Below are positions 24,301-34,903 of a stretch of 64,000 nucleotides of DNA, piece after piece. The notes below the pieces were generated by a model. The model did no database searches, had not been told where the DNA came from, and saw nothing but the letters and a program-made list of their open reading frames with translations. Where the stretch lies: the NCBI RefSeq assembly GCF_040869045.1, contig NC_090320.1, forward strand, positions 244,900,978 through 244,964,977, given 5' to 3'. This DNA is from Eurosta solidaginis (taxonomy: Eukaryota > Arthropoda > Insecta > Diptera > Tephritidae). Both the position numbers and the translations under genes were made by a program. How positions within the stretch are numbered: the stretch's first letter is position 1; each line of letters opens with the position of its first letter.

Positions 24301-25361
24301 CGACGGGATCCCGGACGTATCCCGAAAACCATCCAGAAATGATGCCGGAACGGTCCCCAAATGATCGCGAAATAGTCCCGAAACGATTCCGGAATAGTCC
24401 CGAAAATGTCCCAAAATAACCCCGACGGGATCCCGGACGGATCCCGAAAACTATACAGAAATGATCCCGGAAGGGTCCCAAAATGATCCCCAAATAGTCC
24501 CGAAAAAGTCCCGAAATTACCCCGGCGTAATCCCGGACCGATCCCGAAAACCATACAGAAATAAAGTGAAGCTAATTATAAAACCATGTTAATAAGGCAG
24601 CAGGCGCATTGGAGCGAATAAAAAGTTACATAGAAACATACAGGTAAAGCTAATAAAAGCGTGCTAATAAAAACAATTGATGGAGGGCGGATGGCGGGAG
24701 TAGAGGAGAGGACCACTGATCGTTCCTCCAAAATTGTCTAGATCTCGTTCTGTATGTACCAGATATCAAAAACTATTGATTTAGGAGAAAATTTATATTG
24801 AGTTATAACAATTTATAGATTTTACACCAGAGGGGAGATAAAGGGGGCGGGCGGAGGGTGTCACTGCTTACTTTGTAAGCCCTCGACTTATTTGACCCCT
24901 TGAGTCTGTGATATTGGTGAAGGCCAGTATACGTAAAGTTATAATGTGTAAAAATTTTTGAAAAATAATTTCTCGAAGGGGTCGTGGGACCCCACCCCTC
25001 TTTCCATGTTCGAACAAAATTTCGCTAGTATACTACTGTCTGTGTCCCAAATTGCATCAAAATCCGTGTAGCCATTCTGGCGTGATTTAGTCGCAAAGAC
25101 GAAAAAATATAATAATTAAATTATAACTGTTCCTAGGGGGCGGAGGCCACGCCCCTTTTAAAAAATATATAGCTAGTAGATCCTTCTAGACTATTGGCTA
25201 TATGTGTGCAAAATTTCATCCAAATCGGTCCAGCCGTTCTTGCGTGATTGAGTCACAAAGACAAACGTCTGGACAAACATCCAAACATCTAAACATCCAA
25301 ACATCCAAACATCTTCACATCCAAACTTTGCCATTTATAATATATATATATTAGATTAGAT
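21324..25361 (+). mobile_element. Composite repeat element, copy C
   Basis: Third copy. The head starts ACTAGCCTTTACCCGCGG at 21324, after a short ATATTAG spacer following the tail of copy B. Array 21488-24562, tail from about 24563. It ends in TTTGCCATTTATAATATATA and then TTAGATTAGATT before ordinary AT-rich DNA. It is shorter than A and B because the array is shorter. Confidence 0.75.
21488..24562. repeat. Minisatellite array, copy C
   Basis: About 3.1 kb of the same unit. The section 23150-24110 is dominated by a homogenised variant containing 'gaagagcccccaaatgatcc' and 'cccgacgagatcccggac', different from the variant that dominates copy A. This shows local homogenisation within each array. 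Confidence 0.8.
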
Positions 25362-25462
25362 TATTTACACCGATAAATGATTCTATTTTATATTAATTTT
25401 TTTTTTTAGTTATTTTTTTTTACTTTTTTCTGTTTTATTTTAATAAATTTTGATTTTATTAA

Positions 25463-25580
25463 TGTTGAAATATACCAAACAATACAACCCTGTTATGTCT
25501 ACACTCACTTATGTAAATTATCATACATGAAATAAACTCATTCCTTTTTACATTGAACCGCATAACCAAGTTTTTATTAT
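25463..25580 (+). repeat. 5' LTR of the Copia-like element
   Basis: Begins TGTTGAAATATACCAAAC and is followed by the primer binding site, so an LTR of about 118 bp is implied. It contains AATAAA-like sequence (gaaataaactc). Only its first 43 bp recur at the 3' end (29591-29633). Confidence 0.6.
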
Positions 25581-25581
25581 A

Positions 25582-25595
25582 GGTTATGGGCCCAG
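25582..25595 (+). promoter_or_regulatory. Primer binding site, copia type
   Basis: GGTTATGGGCCCAG matches, from memory, the copia primer binding site, which pairs with an internal fragment of initiator methionine tRNA. It lies directly after the 5' LTR. Confidence 0.75.
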
Positions 25596-25710
25596 AACGC
25601 AATAACAAATTTTAGTTAATGAAATAAGTTGTGAACATATTCTACAATTTTAAAAGAATCATAAGGTCGTGGATTGCAATTTTTTTTGGCAGAATAATTT
25701 TTTCACTTAA

Positions 25711-26784
25711 ATGGCCACTAACTATTTGTTGAACGTGCCAAAATTGAAAGGGCGAGAAAATTATGGCGAATGGTGTTTCGCAGCAGAGAATTTTCTGGTC
25801 CTAGAGGGGAGGAAACATTGCATCAAACCAGATTCGGTAAATGGAGTAGAAGCTGCAGACGACGAGAAGACAAAAGCGAAATTGATCATGACAATTGACC
25901 CATCATTGTTCGTCCACGTGAAAGGGGTTACATCATCAAAAGAATTGTGGGAAAAGCTGAAGAATTTGTTTGACGACAGCGGATTTTCTAGAAGAATCAA
26001 CTTATTGCGTAATTTGATATCGATACGTCTCGAAAATTGTAGCTCGATGACATCGTATGTAACACAAATAATTGATACTGCACAGAGGTTGAATGGAACT
26101 GGTTTCAATATCAACGAAGAATGGATTGGTTCATTATTACTAGCGGGATTACCTGAACGTTTTTCACCTATGATCATGGGGATCGAGCATTCAGGTATAC
26201 AAATTACGTCAGACTCTATAAAAAGCAAATTAATAGATAAGGAAACGACAAATGTACAAGGGAACGATATGGAAGGTGCATTCGCAGTTCACTCAAAGGG
26301 TGACAAAAAGGCCAACATCAGCGGCACAGAGCACAAGTCGAAGAAGATAATAAAATGTTATCGGTGTAAAAAAACTTGCCATTACAAAAACCAATGTCCA
26401 AATGGCAATGATCGAAAGCCAAGTGTGCAATCAAATGCGTTTAGTGTGGTATTCATGTACGGTAAATTCAATAAAGATGAATGGTATATTGACTCAGGTG
26501 CTAGTGTGCATTTAACTGCAAGAGAGGACTGGGTTATAAATGCATTGTACGAGCCAGGCAAGGAAATCGTTGTTGCGAACTGCGAGAAAATAAAAGTCTT
26601 GTGTTCAGGTAAAATACAAATAACGACAAATACAAATAAATGCAATTACGAAATAGAAGTTGAGAACGTACTTTGTGTTCCGAGTTTAACAACAAACCTT
26701 TCTGTGAGTCAACTTATAAACAAGGGTAACAATGTAAAATTCACTGGCAACGGCTGTCTAGTATTTAACAAAACAGCGATTTAG
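25711..26784 (+). pseudogene. Copia gag and protease region
   Basis: Starts ATG at 25711 (MATNYLLNVPKLKGRENYGE), typical of Copia gag with its N-terminal WxxW-like region (YGEWCFAAENF). A zinc knuckle CYRCKKTCHYKNQC is at about residues 215-228; the usual glycine before His is replaced by Cys. The aspartic protease starts at WYIDSGASVHL (about residue 259), with catalytic D in DSG. The frame ends in VFNKTAI and a stop at 26784. The true continuation (DLVATATLINGIYKVNL) is one frame away from 26778, so a small indel near 26765-26777 broke the polyprotein. Confidence 0.9.
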
Positions 26785-28271
26785 TAGCAACGGCTACATT
26801 AATAAATGGGATATACAAAGTAAATTTAGCTCAGAAAATGGAGATAGCGGCTCAAGTTGTTTCGGGTGTAACGTGGCATCGCAGGTTAGGTCACGTTAAT
26901 AAAAATTATCTAAATCAAACGAAAGATGCCGTATATGGTATGGACCTAAATGAGAAGATTGATGTAAGCAAGTCATCGTGCGCAGTATGCTGTGAAGGTA
27001 AGCAGTGTCGCCTACATTTCAAAAGCGCAGAACACAGAAGTGAGCAATTGCTGGACATAATTCATACAGACGTATGTGGACCTATGGAAAATGCTTCTAT
27101 AGGAGGATCCAAATATTTTTTGTTGTTTGTTGACGATTACAGTCGAATGGCTTTCGTTTACTTTATGAAGCAGAAAAGTGAAGCACTAAAATACTTCAAA
27201 GAATTTAAGGCCCAGGTAGAAAACCAAAAAAAGAAATCCATTAAGGTCATAAGAAGTGACAATGGTCTCGAGTTCTGTAATCTGGAAATCGAAAATTTTC
27301 TGAAAAATCAAGGAATAGTTCACCAGAAAACCACGCCTTACACACCTCAACAAAACGGATTATGCGAGAGGTTCAATCGCACCATAGTAGAAAAGGCTAG
27401 ATGCTTACTCTTCGATGCAAATCTAGGTAAACGTTTTTGGGGTGAAGCTACAAATAGAGCAACATATTTGCAGAATCGTACTGTGGCAGCGGCACTTGGC
27501 GGAAAAACGCCTTACGAAATTTGGTATGGTTACAAACCAGACCTTAGTCATATTCGCATTTTCGGTAGCACAGTAATGGTCCACATACCGGAAGAAAAAA
27601 GAAGAAAATGGGATAAAAAATCACAGAAATGTATCCTTGTTGGTTACTCGGAAGTCACTAAAGGATATCGAGTTTATAACCCAGTACATAAAACTGTCTT
27701 TACTAGCCGAGACGTATTTATAATAGAACCAGATATGAAATCAGAGTGTGTAGTTCAAATTAACAATAAATGCGAAAAAAATCTCGATTTAGAATCGAAA
27801 TCGGAACGCACTATTGAAGTTAAAGAAAATTTCGATTCAGTGGGGGATGCTGCTACAGAAAATATCTTAGTAGAAGAAGAATCGTCCCAATCAGAAAACA
27901 CCTTGGTAGGAGAAGAATCCTCCGAATCAGAATTAGATGTTACGTTGAATGATGACAAAATAAGCTACATTGGAGATTTTCAAGGTTTCTCAAACCTGTG
28001 CGTTAATGACGTCGCTAATCATGATGCCACTGGTTTAACACTTCAAGAGGCTTTAGCCGGACCTGAAAGCCACAAATGGAAAACAGCGATTCAAGAAGAG
28101 TTGCAGAGTTTTGAGGAAAATGACGCGTGGGAGTTAACCGAAAGGCCGCAAACAGGTACGATAGTAAAATGTAAATGGGTATTGAAGAAAAAATACAATA
28201 ATGATGTTCGTTTCCGGGCACGATTAGTAGCCAAGGGCTATTCGCAAACAGAAGGTATAGATTTTTTTTGA
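26778..28271 (+). pseudogene. Copia integrase and start of reverse transcriptase
   Basis: The zinc-binding HHCC module reads WHRRLGHVNKNYL…CAVCCEGKQC. The catalytic core has D in IHTDVCGPM, D in IRSDNGLEF and E in QQNGLCERFNRTI, that is, the DDE triad of integrase. The GKTPYEIW…GYKP segment follows, then an acidic linker rich in Glu and Ser. The reverse transcriptase begins at WKTAIQEELQSFEENDAWEL and KWVLKKKYNNDVRFRARLVA. The frame stops after GIDFF because a T8 homopolymer at 28262-28269 carries an extra base; coding resumes as ETFSPVVRHTTLK one frame over. Confidence 0.9.
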
Positions 28272-29066
28272 AACTTTTTCGCCAGTGGTTAGGCACACTA
28301 CATTAAAAATGCTTTTTTCTCTGTCAGTCCAACTTGGACTTAACACGACTCATCTCGATGTAACTGCTTTTTTGAATGGAGATCTTGAGGAAACAATTTA
28401 CATGACAATTCCAGAAATGTTTTCTAATACTGATAAAAATAACAAGGTGTTAAAATTAAAAAAGGCAATATATGGCCTCAAGCAGTCCTGAAGAGCTTGG
28501 TACAAAAACGTAATGAGTGTTTATTGGAAATTGGTTATCTAAGATCTCAATTAGAACCATGCATGTATACAAAAAATAACAGATGAATAAAAAACCATTG
28601 TTACACTTTATGTAGACGATTTTTTTGTTTTTCAAATGATACAGTTGAAACTAAGTTGTTAACGAAAATATTATCAAGTAAGTTTAAAATTAAAGATTTA
28701 GGCGAAATCAAAAAATGTCTTGGAATGGATGTATTTACGAACAAATCTGAAAGAACAATATCTTTATGTCAAGCAACCTATGTTGATCAACTATTACAAA
28801 AATTTAATATGATTGATTGTAAAACAGCAGATACTCCAATTGAGAGTAAATTATCTTTAAATCAAGAAAAATATTGTAAAACTAATTTTCCGTATCAACA
28901 ATTAATAGGAAGTCTTATGTATCTAGCTGTGTTGACAAGACCAGATATTGCCTACGCAGTAGGTTTCCTTAGCCAATTTAACCAGTCATTCATAAAAGAG
29001 CATTGTACATATGCTAAGCGAATTTTAAGATATTTAAATCGAACCAAAACTTATGGTATAAAATAG
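28270..29066 (+). pseudogene. Copia reverse transcriptase, broken
   Basis: HLDVTAFLNGDLEETIYMTI (catalytic D in LDV) and AIYGLKQS are legible up to 28488. A TGA at 28489-28491 then stands where family members have Ser-Arg. Further shifts follow near 28505-28600. The YVDD active site (ctttatgtagacgat) is at about 28606-28620. Coding recovers at 28656 with KFKIKDLGEIKKCLGMDV, ATYVDQLLQKFNM and the end of the polymerase, YQQLIGSLMYLAVLTRPDIA. TAG at 29064-29066 stops it again. Confidence 0.85.
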
Positions 29067-29525
29067 GCATATCAAAAAGACTCAAAAATTGAAGGGTTTG
29101 TTGACGCTGACTGGGCAAGTAATACTGTAGATAGGAGATCGTATAGTGGGATATGCTTCACATTGTCCAGAGGTATAATTTCTTGGGAGACCAAGAAACA
29201 AAAAACCGTAGCTTTATTAAGTTGTGAAGCCGAATATATGGCAATATCAGATGCTTGCAAGGAGGCTAAGTATTTAAGAAATTTACAATATGAAATTACA
29301 AAGAATATGTACACGATTAGTCTATACAATGATAATCAGAGTGCACAGAAGCTAGCGGCAAATCCTATACTTCATAAAAGAAGTAAGCACATCGATATTC
29401 GATACCATTTCAGTCGAGAATGTGTAAACAATAAAATAGTTAAAATAATGTACTTGCCTACAGCTGAAATGCCTGCTGATCTATTCACAAAAGGTTTATG
29501 TAAAATTAAACCTTACAATTTTTAA
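29067..29525 (+). pseudogene. Copia RNase H and C-terminus
   Basis: FVDADWASNTVDRRSYSG supplies the first RNase H aspartate, SCEAEYMAISDACKEAKYLR the glutamate, and YNDNQSAQKLAANPILHKR the next aspartate. SKHIDIRYHFSRE then YLPTAEMPADLFTKGL is the classic Copia C-terminus, ending in a natural stop at 29523-29525. Once continuous with the polymerase; the stop at 29064 separates them. Confidence 0.9.
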
Positions 29526-29590
29526 GTAAGCTGGGGGTTCAGCAAATCGAAACATTATAAATAAATATATATTGTTTGCTATAGTGGAGG

Positions 29591-29633
29591 TGTTGAAATA
29601 TACCAAACAATACAACCCTGTTATGTCTACACT
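29591..29633 (+). repeat. 3' terminal repeat of the Copia-like element, 43 bp
   Basis: Identical to the first 43 bp of the 5' LTR (TGTTGAAATATACC…TCTACACT), preceded by a purine-rich tract (agtggagg). It stops abruptly where the duplicated target ATTAA begins. Confidence 0.75.
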
Positions 29634-30112
29634 ATTAAATTTTAATTTTATTTGATATTTGTTATTGATTTCTTTTAAAAATTATTTATCTGCTTTTATC
29701 TTTTAACTTTTTATTTAATAATGTTTTTATATAAGTTTTTTTTTTTTTTTTTTTTTGTGTTGTATTTTTTATTTGTGTTTCTATCACTTAAGATTTTTGT
29801 TTGTAAGAATTAATGAGCTTAACGCCGATAAATGGTAATTGTTATTCAATTATTATTCTTGGTTTTATTGGGAAAAACTGAAAAGAAGGAAACACTTTCT
29901 GGCATATTGCGATGGTACCATTTCGAAAACCGCCACTACATCATCGACAGGCAATTTCGTAATCTTATAACTTTAAACGAGCAATTCTTATATATTTGTA
30001 TAGCCGAACGATCTCGGGAACGGCTCAATCGACTTAAATGATATTTGGCAGAGATAACGTGTCACCTTCTAAGACTTTCTACCTAGGTGTTGCCACACAG
30101 AATGCTTCACAA

Positions 30113-30352
30113 GGTTGCCACCTATTCGAAATAAAAAAAAAATTGCATGAGATATGCCGATATGGGTATCAAACGAAAGGTATTTCACTCCGCATAATAA
30201 TAGGGACATTTTTGAGCAGGTTTGTCATTTAGGGTTGCCACCTATTCGAAATTAAAAAAAATTGCATCAGATATGCCGATACGGGTATCAAACGAAAGGT
30301 ATTTCACTCCACATTGCAATAGGGACATTTTTGAGCTGGGTTGCCATTTAGG
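30113..30352 (+). repeat. 120-bp tandem duplication
   Basis: Two head-to-tail copies (30113-30232 and 30233-30352) of a unit beginning GGTTGCCACCTATTCGAAAT and containing gatatgccgata and gaaaggtatttcactcc. They differ at about 8 positions. Located inside the 29826-31281 TIR element. Confidence 0.75.
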
Positions 30353-30952
30353 GTTGGGGTAGTTAGACGAAATAGTACTCTACTTACTCATATTCTATTA
30401 AAGCTTTAAAGGAGAACATTAAAGTTAAAAATCTTCGTAAAAAAACCTAACACATGATTCGACTTAATTTTTTTTAATTTCACACACGCTACTAAATTTT
30501 AAATGCAATATCAAGGCACCGTGGCAAATTCTAGCAAAATATATTTAAATGCATATTTTTGGCAAATATGAATTGAATAATTGCAATTTCTCACAGATTA
30601 CTATTAGAAAAATTTCTCACCATAGCAAAAAGATATTTCACCATGGTAGTTTGCTACCGTTGAACACTAGAGGCATATGCTCAATTTGAAAACGACATCA
30701 AACCATTTAACTACTTAGCAACAGATGGCGCTTAGGGAAGTAAGTTGACATTTAATTAAACTAACTGATAGTTGTCATTCGTAAAATTTAAAAGTTTTTG
30801 GAATGTAACAAAATAATAGTGTATAACTAAAAAAATGTTTGAAATTAATAATTCGGCGCATGAAGATACTCGAGAAACGTTTCCAGTACAACGAAACGTT
30901 ACCGAGCAAAGCTCTGTCGCCCAGGTACTGTTTATTTATTTCAACAGGTTTT

Positions 30953-31012
30953 ACCGGGAATCGAACCGCGGTCAAACTGCTGAAATCACAATCGCCTAAC
31001 CATTGGGATTTG
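30953..31012 (-). repeat. tRNA-derived (SINE-like) segment
   Basis: On the minus strand ATCCCAATGGTTAGGCGAT resembles a tRNA 5' half with an A-box-like block. GGTTCGATTCCCGGT about 40 bases on is a perfect RNA polymerase III B box. The T stem has mismatches and no acceptor stem forms, so this is a tRNA pseudogene or SINE head rather than a working tRNA. Confidence 0.5.
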
Positions 31013-31289
31013 TGTGGTATTTGCTTTCCTGCCTTATTTCAGTTTTATCCCATTTTCACGCTCTCGCATAATTTCAGACAATCTGTCTCTATATTAATTT
31101 GTACTAGGCGTGCCTTTTGTTATTGGTATTGTACCACTCCTCTTCACTGCAGAAGATTGTTTGTGTACTATATTTAAACTTGTGCCCAGTTTATATATAC
31201 CCAGTAGGTATATGTTTCGTTCTTTTAAGTTTTTCCCATTAAAACCAAGAATAATAATTGAATAACAGTTATCATTTATCGTTATCAGT

Positions 31290-31890
31290 AACCATTAAAC
31301 ATACAAACATGTTTTTCTATCATTTTTTATTTTTGTGCATATATTTTTATTTGTTTCTATTATATATATATTTTTTTATGTTTCTTTCTTTCTATTTTTT
31401 GTGTATTTTTTTATATACATATATTTTTTATATATTTTTGTTTACTCTTATTATATATTTTTTATTTTTTTTATAATTTGTTTATTGTTATTTTTTGATA
31501 TTTTTAATTTTGGTACATTTTTTATTTATTTTATTTGTTCTACTTGCTTATTTTTAAATTTTTTTATAATTTTTATTTTTCTAGTTTTTTTTATTTTTCT
31601 AGTTTTTTTTATATATTTTTGTATGTTATATTTTGGTAATTCTATATTTCACTTTTTTGTTTTATACACAATACTTGTATAAAAATTTAGTCTTTTTATT
31701 ATTTTTTTCTTTTCATTAATATTTTTTATTTCATATTTTTCATACTTCATACTTTTCTTATAATTTTTCAGTTTCCTACAAATTTTGTTTTCTTCATTTT
31801 TATTTTATGTTTAATTTTTTTTTCTTTTTGTGTACATTTAATTTTTTATACCATCATATTTTAATAAATTTTTATTTTATTTATATTGTT
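31290..31890. repeat. T-rich low-complexity tract
   Basis: About 600 bp of TTTTTATTT-type sequence beside the TIR element. Long Phe/Tyr/Ile open frames here reflect composition only. Confidence 0.8.
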
Positions 31891-32995
31891 TATTTTATTG
31901 ACCTTGACCCTTATCATAAGGTAGTTTTTGCTGCACTTTAACTTCTTGTTTTACTCTTTTTATACCTTTCATGAAAATGAAATGGTATTTATTTTATTAT
32001 TTGGGTGTTCGATTATATATAGCATATATCCCCCATACAATCGATTTTTCGAAAAAGAGGGTTTTGTCATTTATTCCTCAGTAATCAGATAAGTGATGTT
32101 TGGAGGATAGCAATCTATCAGATAGCTTCATTCGACATTTTCGTTTCCATCAACACAGGATGACCGGGCGTTGTGAATATTCGGTAGAACAATAGTAAAC
32201 ATCCACGATCTCCTGTTAAATCGTTTTTCTATTTTCGTAAACGACTGGTATATTGCATGATTTACAAGCACATTTGAAAGAATAGTTGCTTTGAAACACA
32301 AATGGGCAATACATGGCAAATCAATTTATTTTCCGAGAGCAAACACAAACCTTTCTTTCATTCTCTGGCCATTTGTGACAGCCATTCTGCTTGTTAGTCT
32401 ATTTGACAGGTAGGTATGGCAATGGAAGAATAGAAGGATTATTCACTTGTAGGAATTCTCAATGTATTTAACCGAGACGCGAAGTTTCAGTTAGCATGGA
32501 GAAAAAGAAAATTTCGTTAATTTATAGATAGACTATCTGAAGATGGTAAAAACTTCCCTAAATGGAGCATCCATTTTTAATTTTCGTAATGTTATTTTAT
32601 TTTTTGTAAAAGTATAAGTGGTATGAGTTTTTTCATAAATCATATTAAGAGAGTTTATGATTTCGTGGAAATGGTCTAGCATCATTGCATTACAAACTGC
32701 CGTAGCATATCTTTTGCAGTACACTAACAAAATACACTGCTTTGCATTTCCGACGCCATTGCAAAAACGCAACAACAAAAGCCGTAGCTTATTTTTTCAA
32801 TATATCCAAATCATCAACTGTCAAAACAAAACAAAAAGTGCAAAGAAAAAATTTAAAATGTAAAAAGTTGCTCATGATTCGTAGCTTATGTTTGCTATTG
32901 CAACGTTTCCAACGTCTCATAAACAAAATCCTGAACTCCTTTTGTGTATTTTTACGTTGCGTATTTGCTTTGATGTAGCAAATGCATGATCATAT
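31891..32995. other. Intergenic DNA, nothing recognised
   Basis: No splice-bounded exon, transposon protein or TIR pair is seen. Open frames at 32128-32319, 32533-32778 and 32657-32978 are short, overlap on both strands and have no family features. Confidence 0.4.
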
Positions 32996-33494
32996 TGTAA
33001 CGAATTTAGTGAAATTCCGCCTATTTGAAATCTTCTGCAAACGTTCGAATAGCTAAACTGTTAAATAAATAACTCCAATATTCAATAATGCAAAATAGTC
33101 TTTATTAGACTACTTTGAAAGTACTTCACAATAACACTTATACTTCGCAACCAATAGCGTGCTTAAATCAAACTGATTACTAACTACTTGGCTTGTGCTG
33201 CTTTTACACTCTCTGTTGCCTTGTCAGCATATTTCTCCAAATGTCTAGACGTTTCTTCTTCTAGAACCTTCTACTTGGTTACCAGCTATATGCGTGTGTA
33301 TTTGTAGTTTATAGCCTCTCGCATAGCCATATGCGTGTGTATATGTGAGTACTACTTCGACTGATGACTACATCTGTGTGTGTCATCTCTTCGTTGCTTT
33401 GTATGTATGTGGGTGTATGATGATTAATGTGTTTATGTAGCTTCCTTTAATGTTTTTGTTGTGCATTTATTTATTGATGTGAAAATTCGCCACA
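32996..33494 (-). mobile_element. Solo LTR of a Ty3/gypsy-type retrotransposon
   Basis: On the minus strand the sequence runs TGTGGCGAATTTTCACATC … CTAAATTCGTTACA, that is TG…CA ends over 499 bp. ATAT is duplicated on both sides (32992-32995 and 33495-33498), the 4-bp duplication usual for gypsy. Near its end are AATAAAG and a TTGCATTATTGAAT region consistent with a polyadenylation zone. No internal gag or pol adjoins it, so it is a solo LTR left by recombination. Confidence 0.75.
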
Positions 33495-33944
33495 ATATGT
33501 TTTGTTGTTTTATTGTGAAAATAAAATGCAATGATGCTAGACCATTTGCACAAAATTCTAAACACCCCTATTATTGTTTAAGGTTTAGTTTTTTGTACAC
33601 AAAAATACATATGGCATGTCAAATAATGCAATGAAAATAATCAAGTTATCAAAAAAATAAATTAGAATTTAATCAGCCCGCGTAATAAACATATTTATGT
33701 ATGCAAATATTTTACCAAAGCACTACATATTCAGCTCGCTTAGACATGCGTCTGCTGATTAAATTACTTATTGAATTTCGGAATACCGTTAACTATAATG
33801 TATACTCATATAATAAGCGAATAAAAGAGAAAACCCCGATTCGACCATCAACTCTCTTATACTAATCGTTGTATTAAAAACCCTTTCACTGAACCACGAT
33901 TTGAACGGGAGTAAATTATGTATATAACCTATATCTAGTACATA

Positions 33945-34189
33945 TCGCTCATTTACTTCAATAACGTCATAACTCAAAAAACACAATTTTCCAGGAGAGC
34001 CATGTCAAGATTTTAACTGCCATATGTTGCGCATATAAAGGAACATTTCCATTTGTAGCACGTGGTAAGTTTTTAGCGGATCACAAAGATTTTTTTATAC
34101 AACATAGATAATGTGATTGGGTACGTTTATATGTTATTAACTCAAAAGTCATGTTTTTTAGTTATGACACTATTGAAGTAAATGAGCGA
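33945..34189. mobile_element. 245-bp MITE with long TIRs
   Basis: Left TIR TCGCTCATTTACTTCAATAA and its extension GTCATAACTCAAAAAACA are matched in inverted form at 34148-34189. TA flanks both ends (33943-33944 and 34190-34191). No coding capacity. Its terminus has the same layout as the element at 1441-2055: TCGC(A/T)C, about 14 bases, then GTCATAACT. Confidence 0.7.
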
Positions 34190-34199
34190 TATGTTATAC

Positions 34200-34903
34200 A
34201 TATGTATAGGACGTCGTATAATTGGCATTTATAGGCATATTGATGGTCTTATCAAATTTGTATTAAGGTTGATATGGAAAGGTATGGCATGAATCATTGA
34301 CATACATAAAATTGCAGTGCAGGAAATTTGGTTTCAAGTTCCAATATCTCATCCCGCCAACTTCTTGGTTTCCAGCGGCATTTTAAAATGGGTGAACTAG
34401 CTGTTAGAAACCACTCTAGCTCAACGTGGATCTGGATACTGAAACAGGTTAAACTCTTAGCTATCTAGAATCAACCTCCAACCTCGGTATTGTTGGCAAC
34501 CCTGGTGTGTGAAAGCTAAAGTAATTTGTGCTCCTCTTTAAATTTTTCAAATTCATTGTTTATTGTGAGCCTTAATTCTTACAACCTGCTTCTAAACATA
34601 ACAAACGTAAGATTTATCTGTGGAAAATAAGATCCTCTGTCCAAGTGATTTCCAATTCAACTTTAACTTACTTGGAAGTATATTGCAATTGGTGCTCTTG
34701 TTTTGTTGTTGTCTGTCTACTTGATTTTTTTAGCCACCTTCATTAACTATGTATCTTCCCGCCAAAAGTTTGTTTGTGCTTCAAGCTTTATTTTGTGGTT
34801 TGCGTCTTTGCTACTGAAGCATGCGTCATTATAATCTAAGCTGCGTTAGAGCTGCCACCCAGTTTCTTCGAGCATTACTTTTGGCCCGTTTTTTTCGAAC
34901 ACT
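34200..34903 (+). other. Probable 5' UTR of LINE X and flanking DNA
   Basis: No coding sequence. The part nearest 34904 should be the LINE X 5' untranslated region, but I cannot find its left end. The small open frame at 34821-35003 overlaps ORF1 out of frame and is not supported. Confidence 0.35.

Larger units (their letters stand above)
25463..29633 (+). mobile_element. Copia-like LTR retrotransposon, decayed
   Basis: The element runs from TGTTGAAATATACC (25463) to TCTACACT (29633). It is flanked by ATTAA on both sides (25458-25462 and 29634-29638). It carries a copia-type primer binding site at 25582 and then gag, protease, integrase, reverse transcriptase and RNase H in Copia order. At least three frameshifts and two in-frame stops break the single polyprotein frame, so this copy is inactive. 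Only 43 bp are shared by the two termini (see findings). Confidence 0.9.
29826..31281. mobile_element. 1.46-kb element with about 65-bp terminal inverted repeats
   Basis: The left end CGATAAATGGTAATTGTTAT and the following 45 bp (29826-29892) match the reverse complement of 31217-31281 with five or so mismatches; the shared core is TTCAATTATTATTCTTGG. I see no clear target duplication. The interior carries a 120-bp tandem duplication and a tRNA-like segment but no transposase motif. Class unknown. Confidence 0.55.

Noticed and set aside
10557..24562. CRISPR-like array
   Set aside because: Repeats are contiguous and degenerate, with no unique spacers and no cas genes, in a eukaryotic context.
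10035..25361. Helitron identity for the composite element
   Set aside because: The head contains CTAG and insertion is near A/T, but there is no TC start, no CTRR end preceded by a GC hairpin, and no Rep-helicase coding sequence.
26762..26780. Programmed frameshift between Copia protease and integrase
   Set aside because: Copia elements use a single frame and the rest of this copy has several random frameshifts and stops, so mutation is the simpler reading.
30953..31012. Functional tRNA gene on the minus strand
   Set aside because: The B box is perfect but the T stem is mismatched and no acceptor stem pairs, so it is SINE or pseudo-tRNA sequence.
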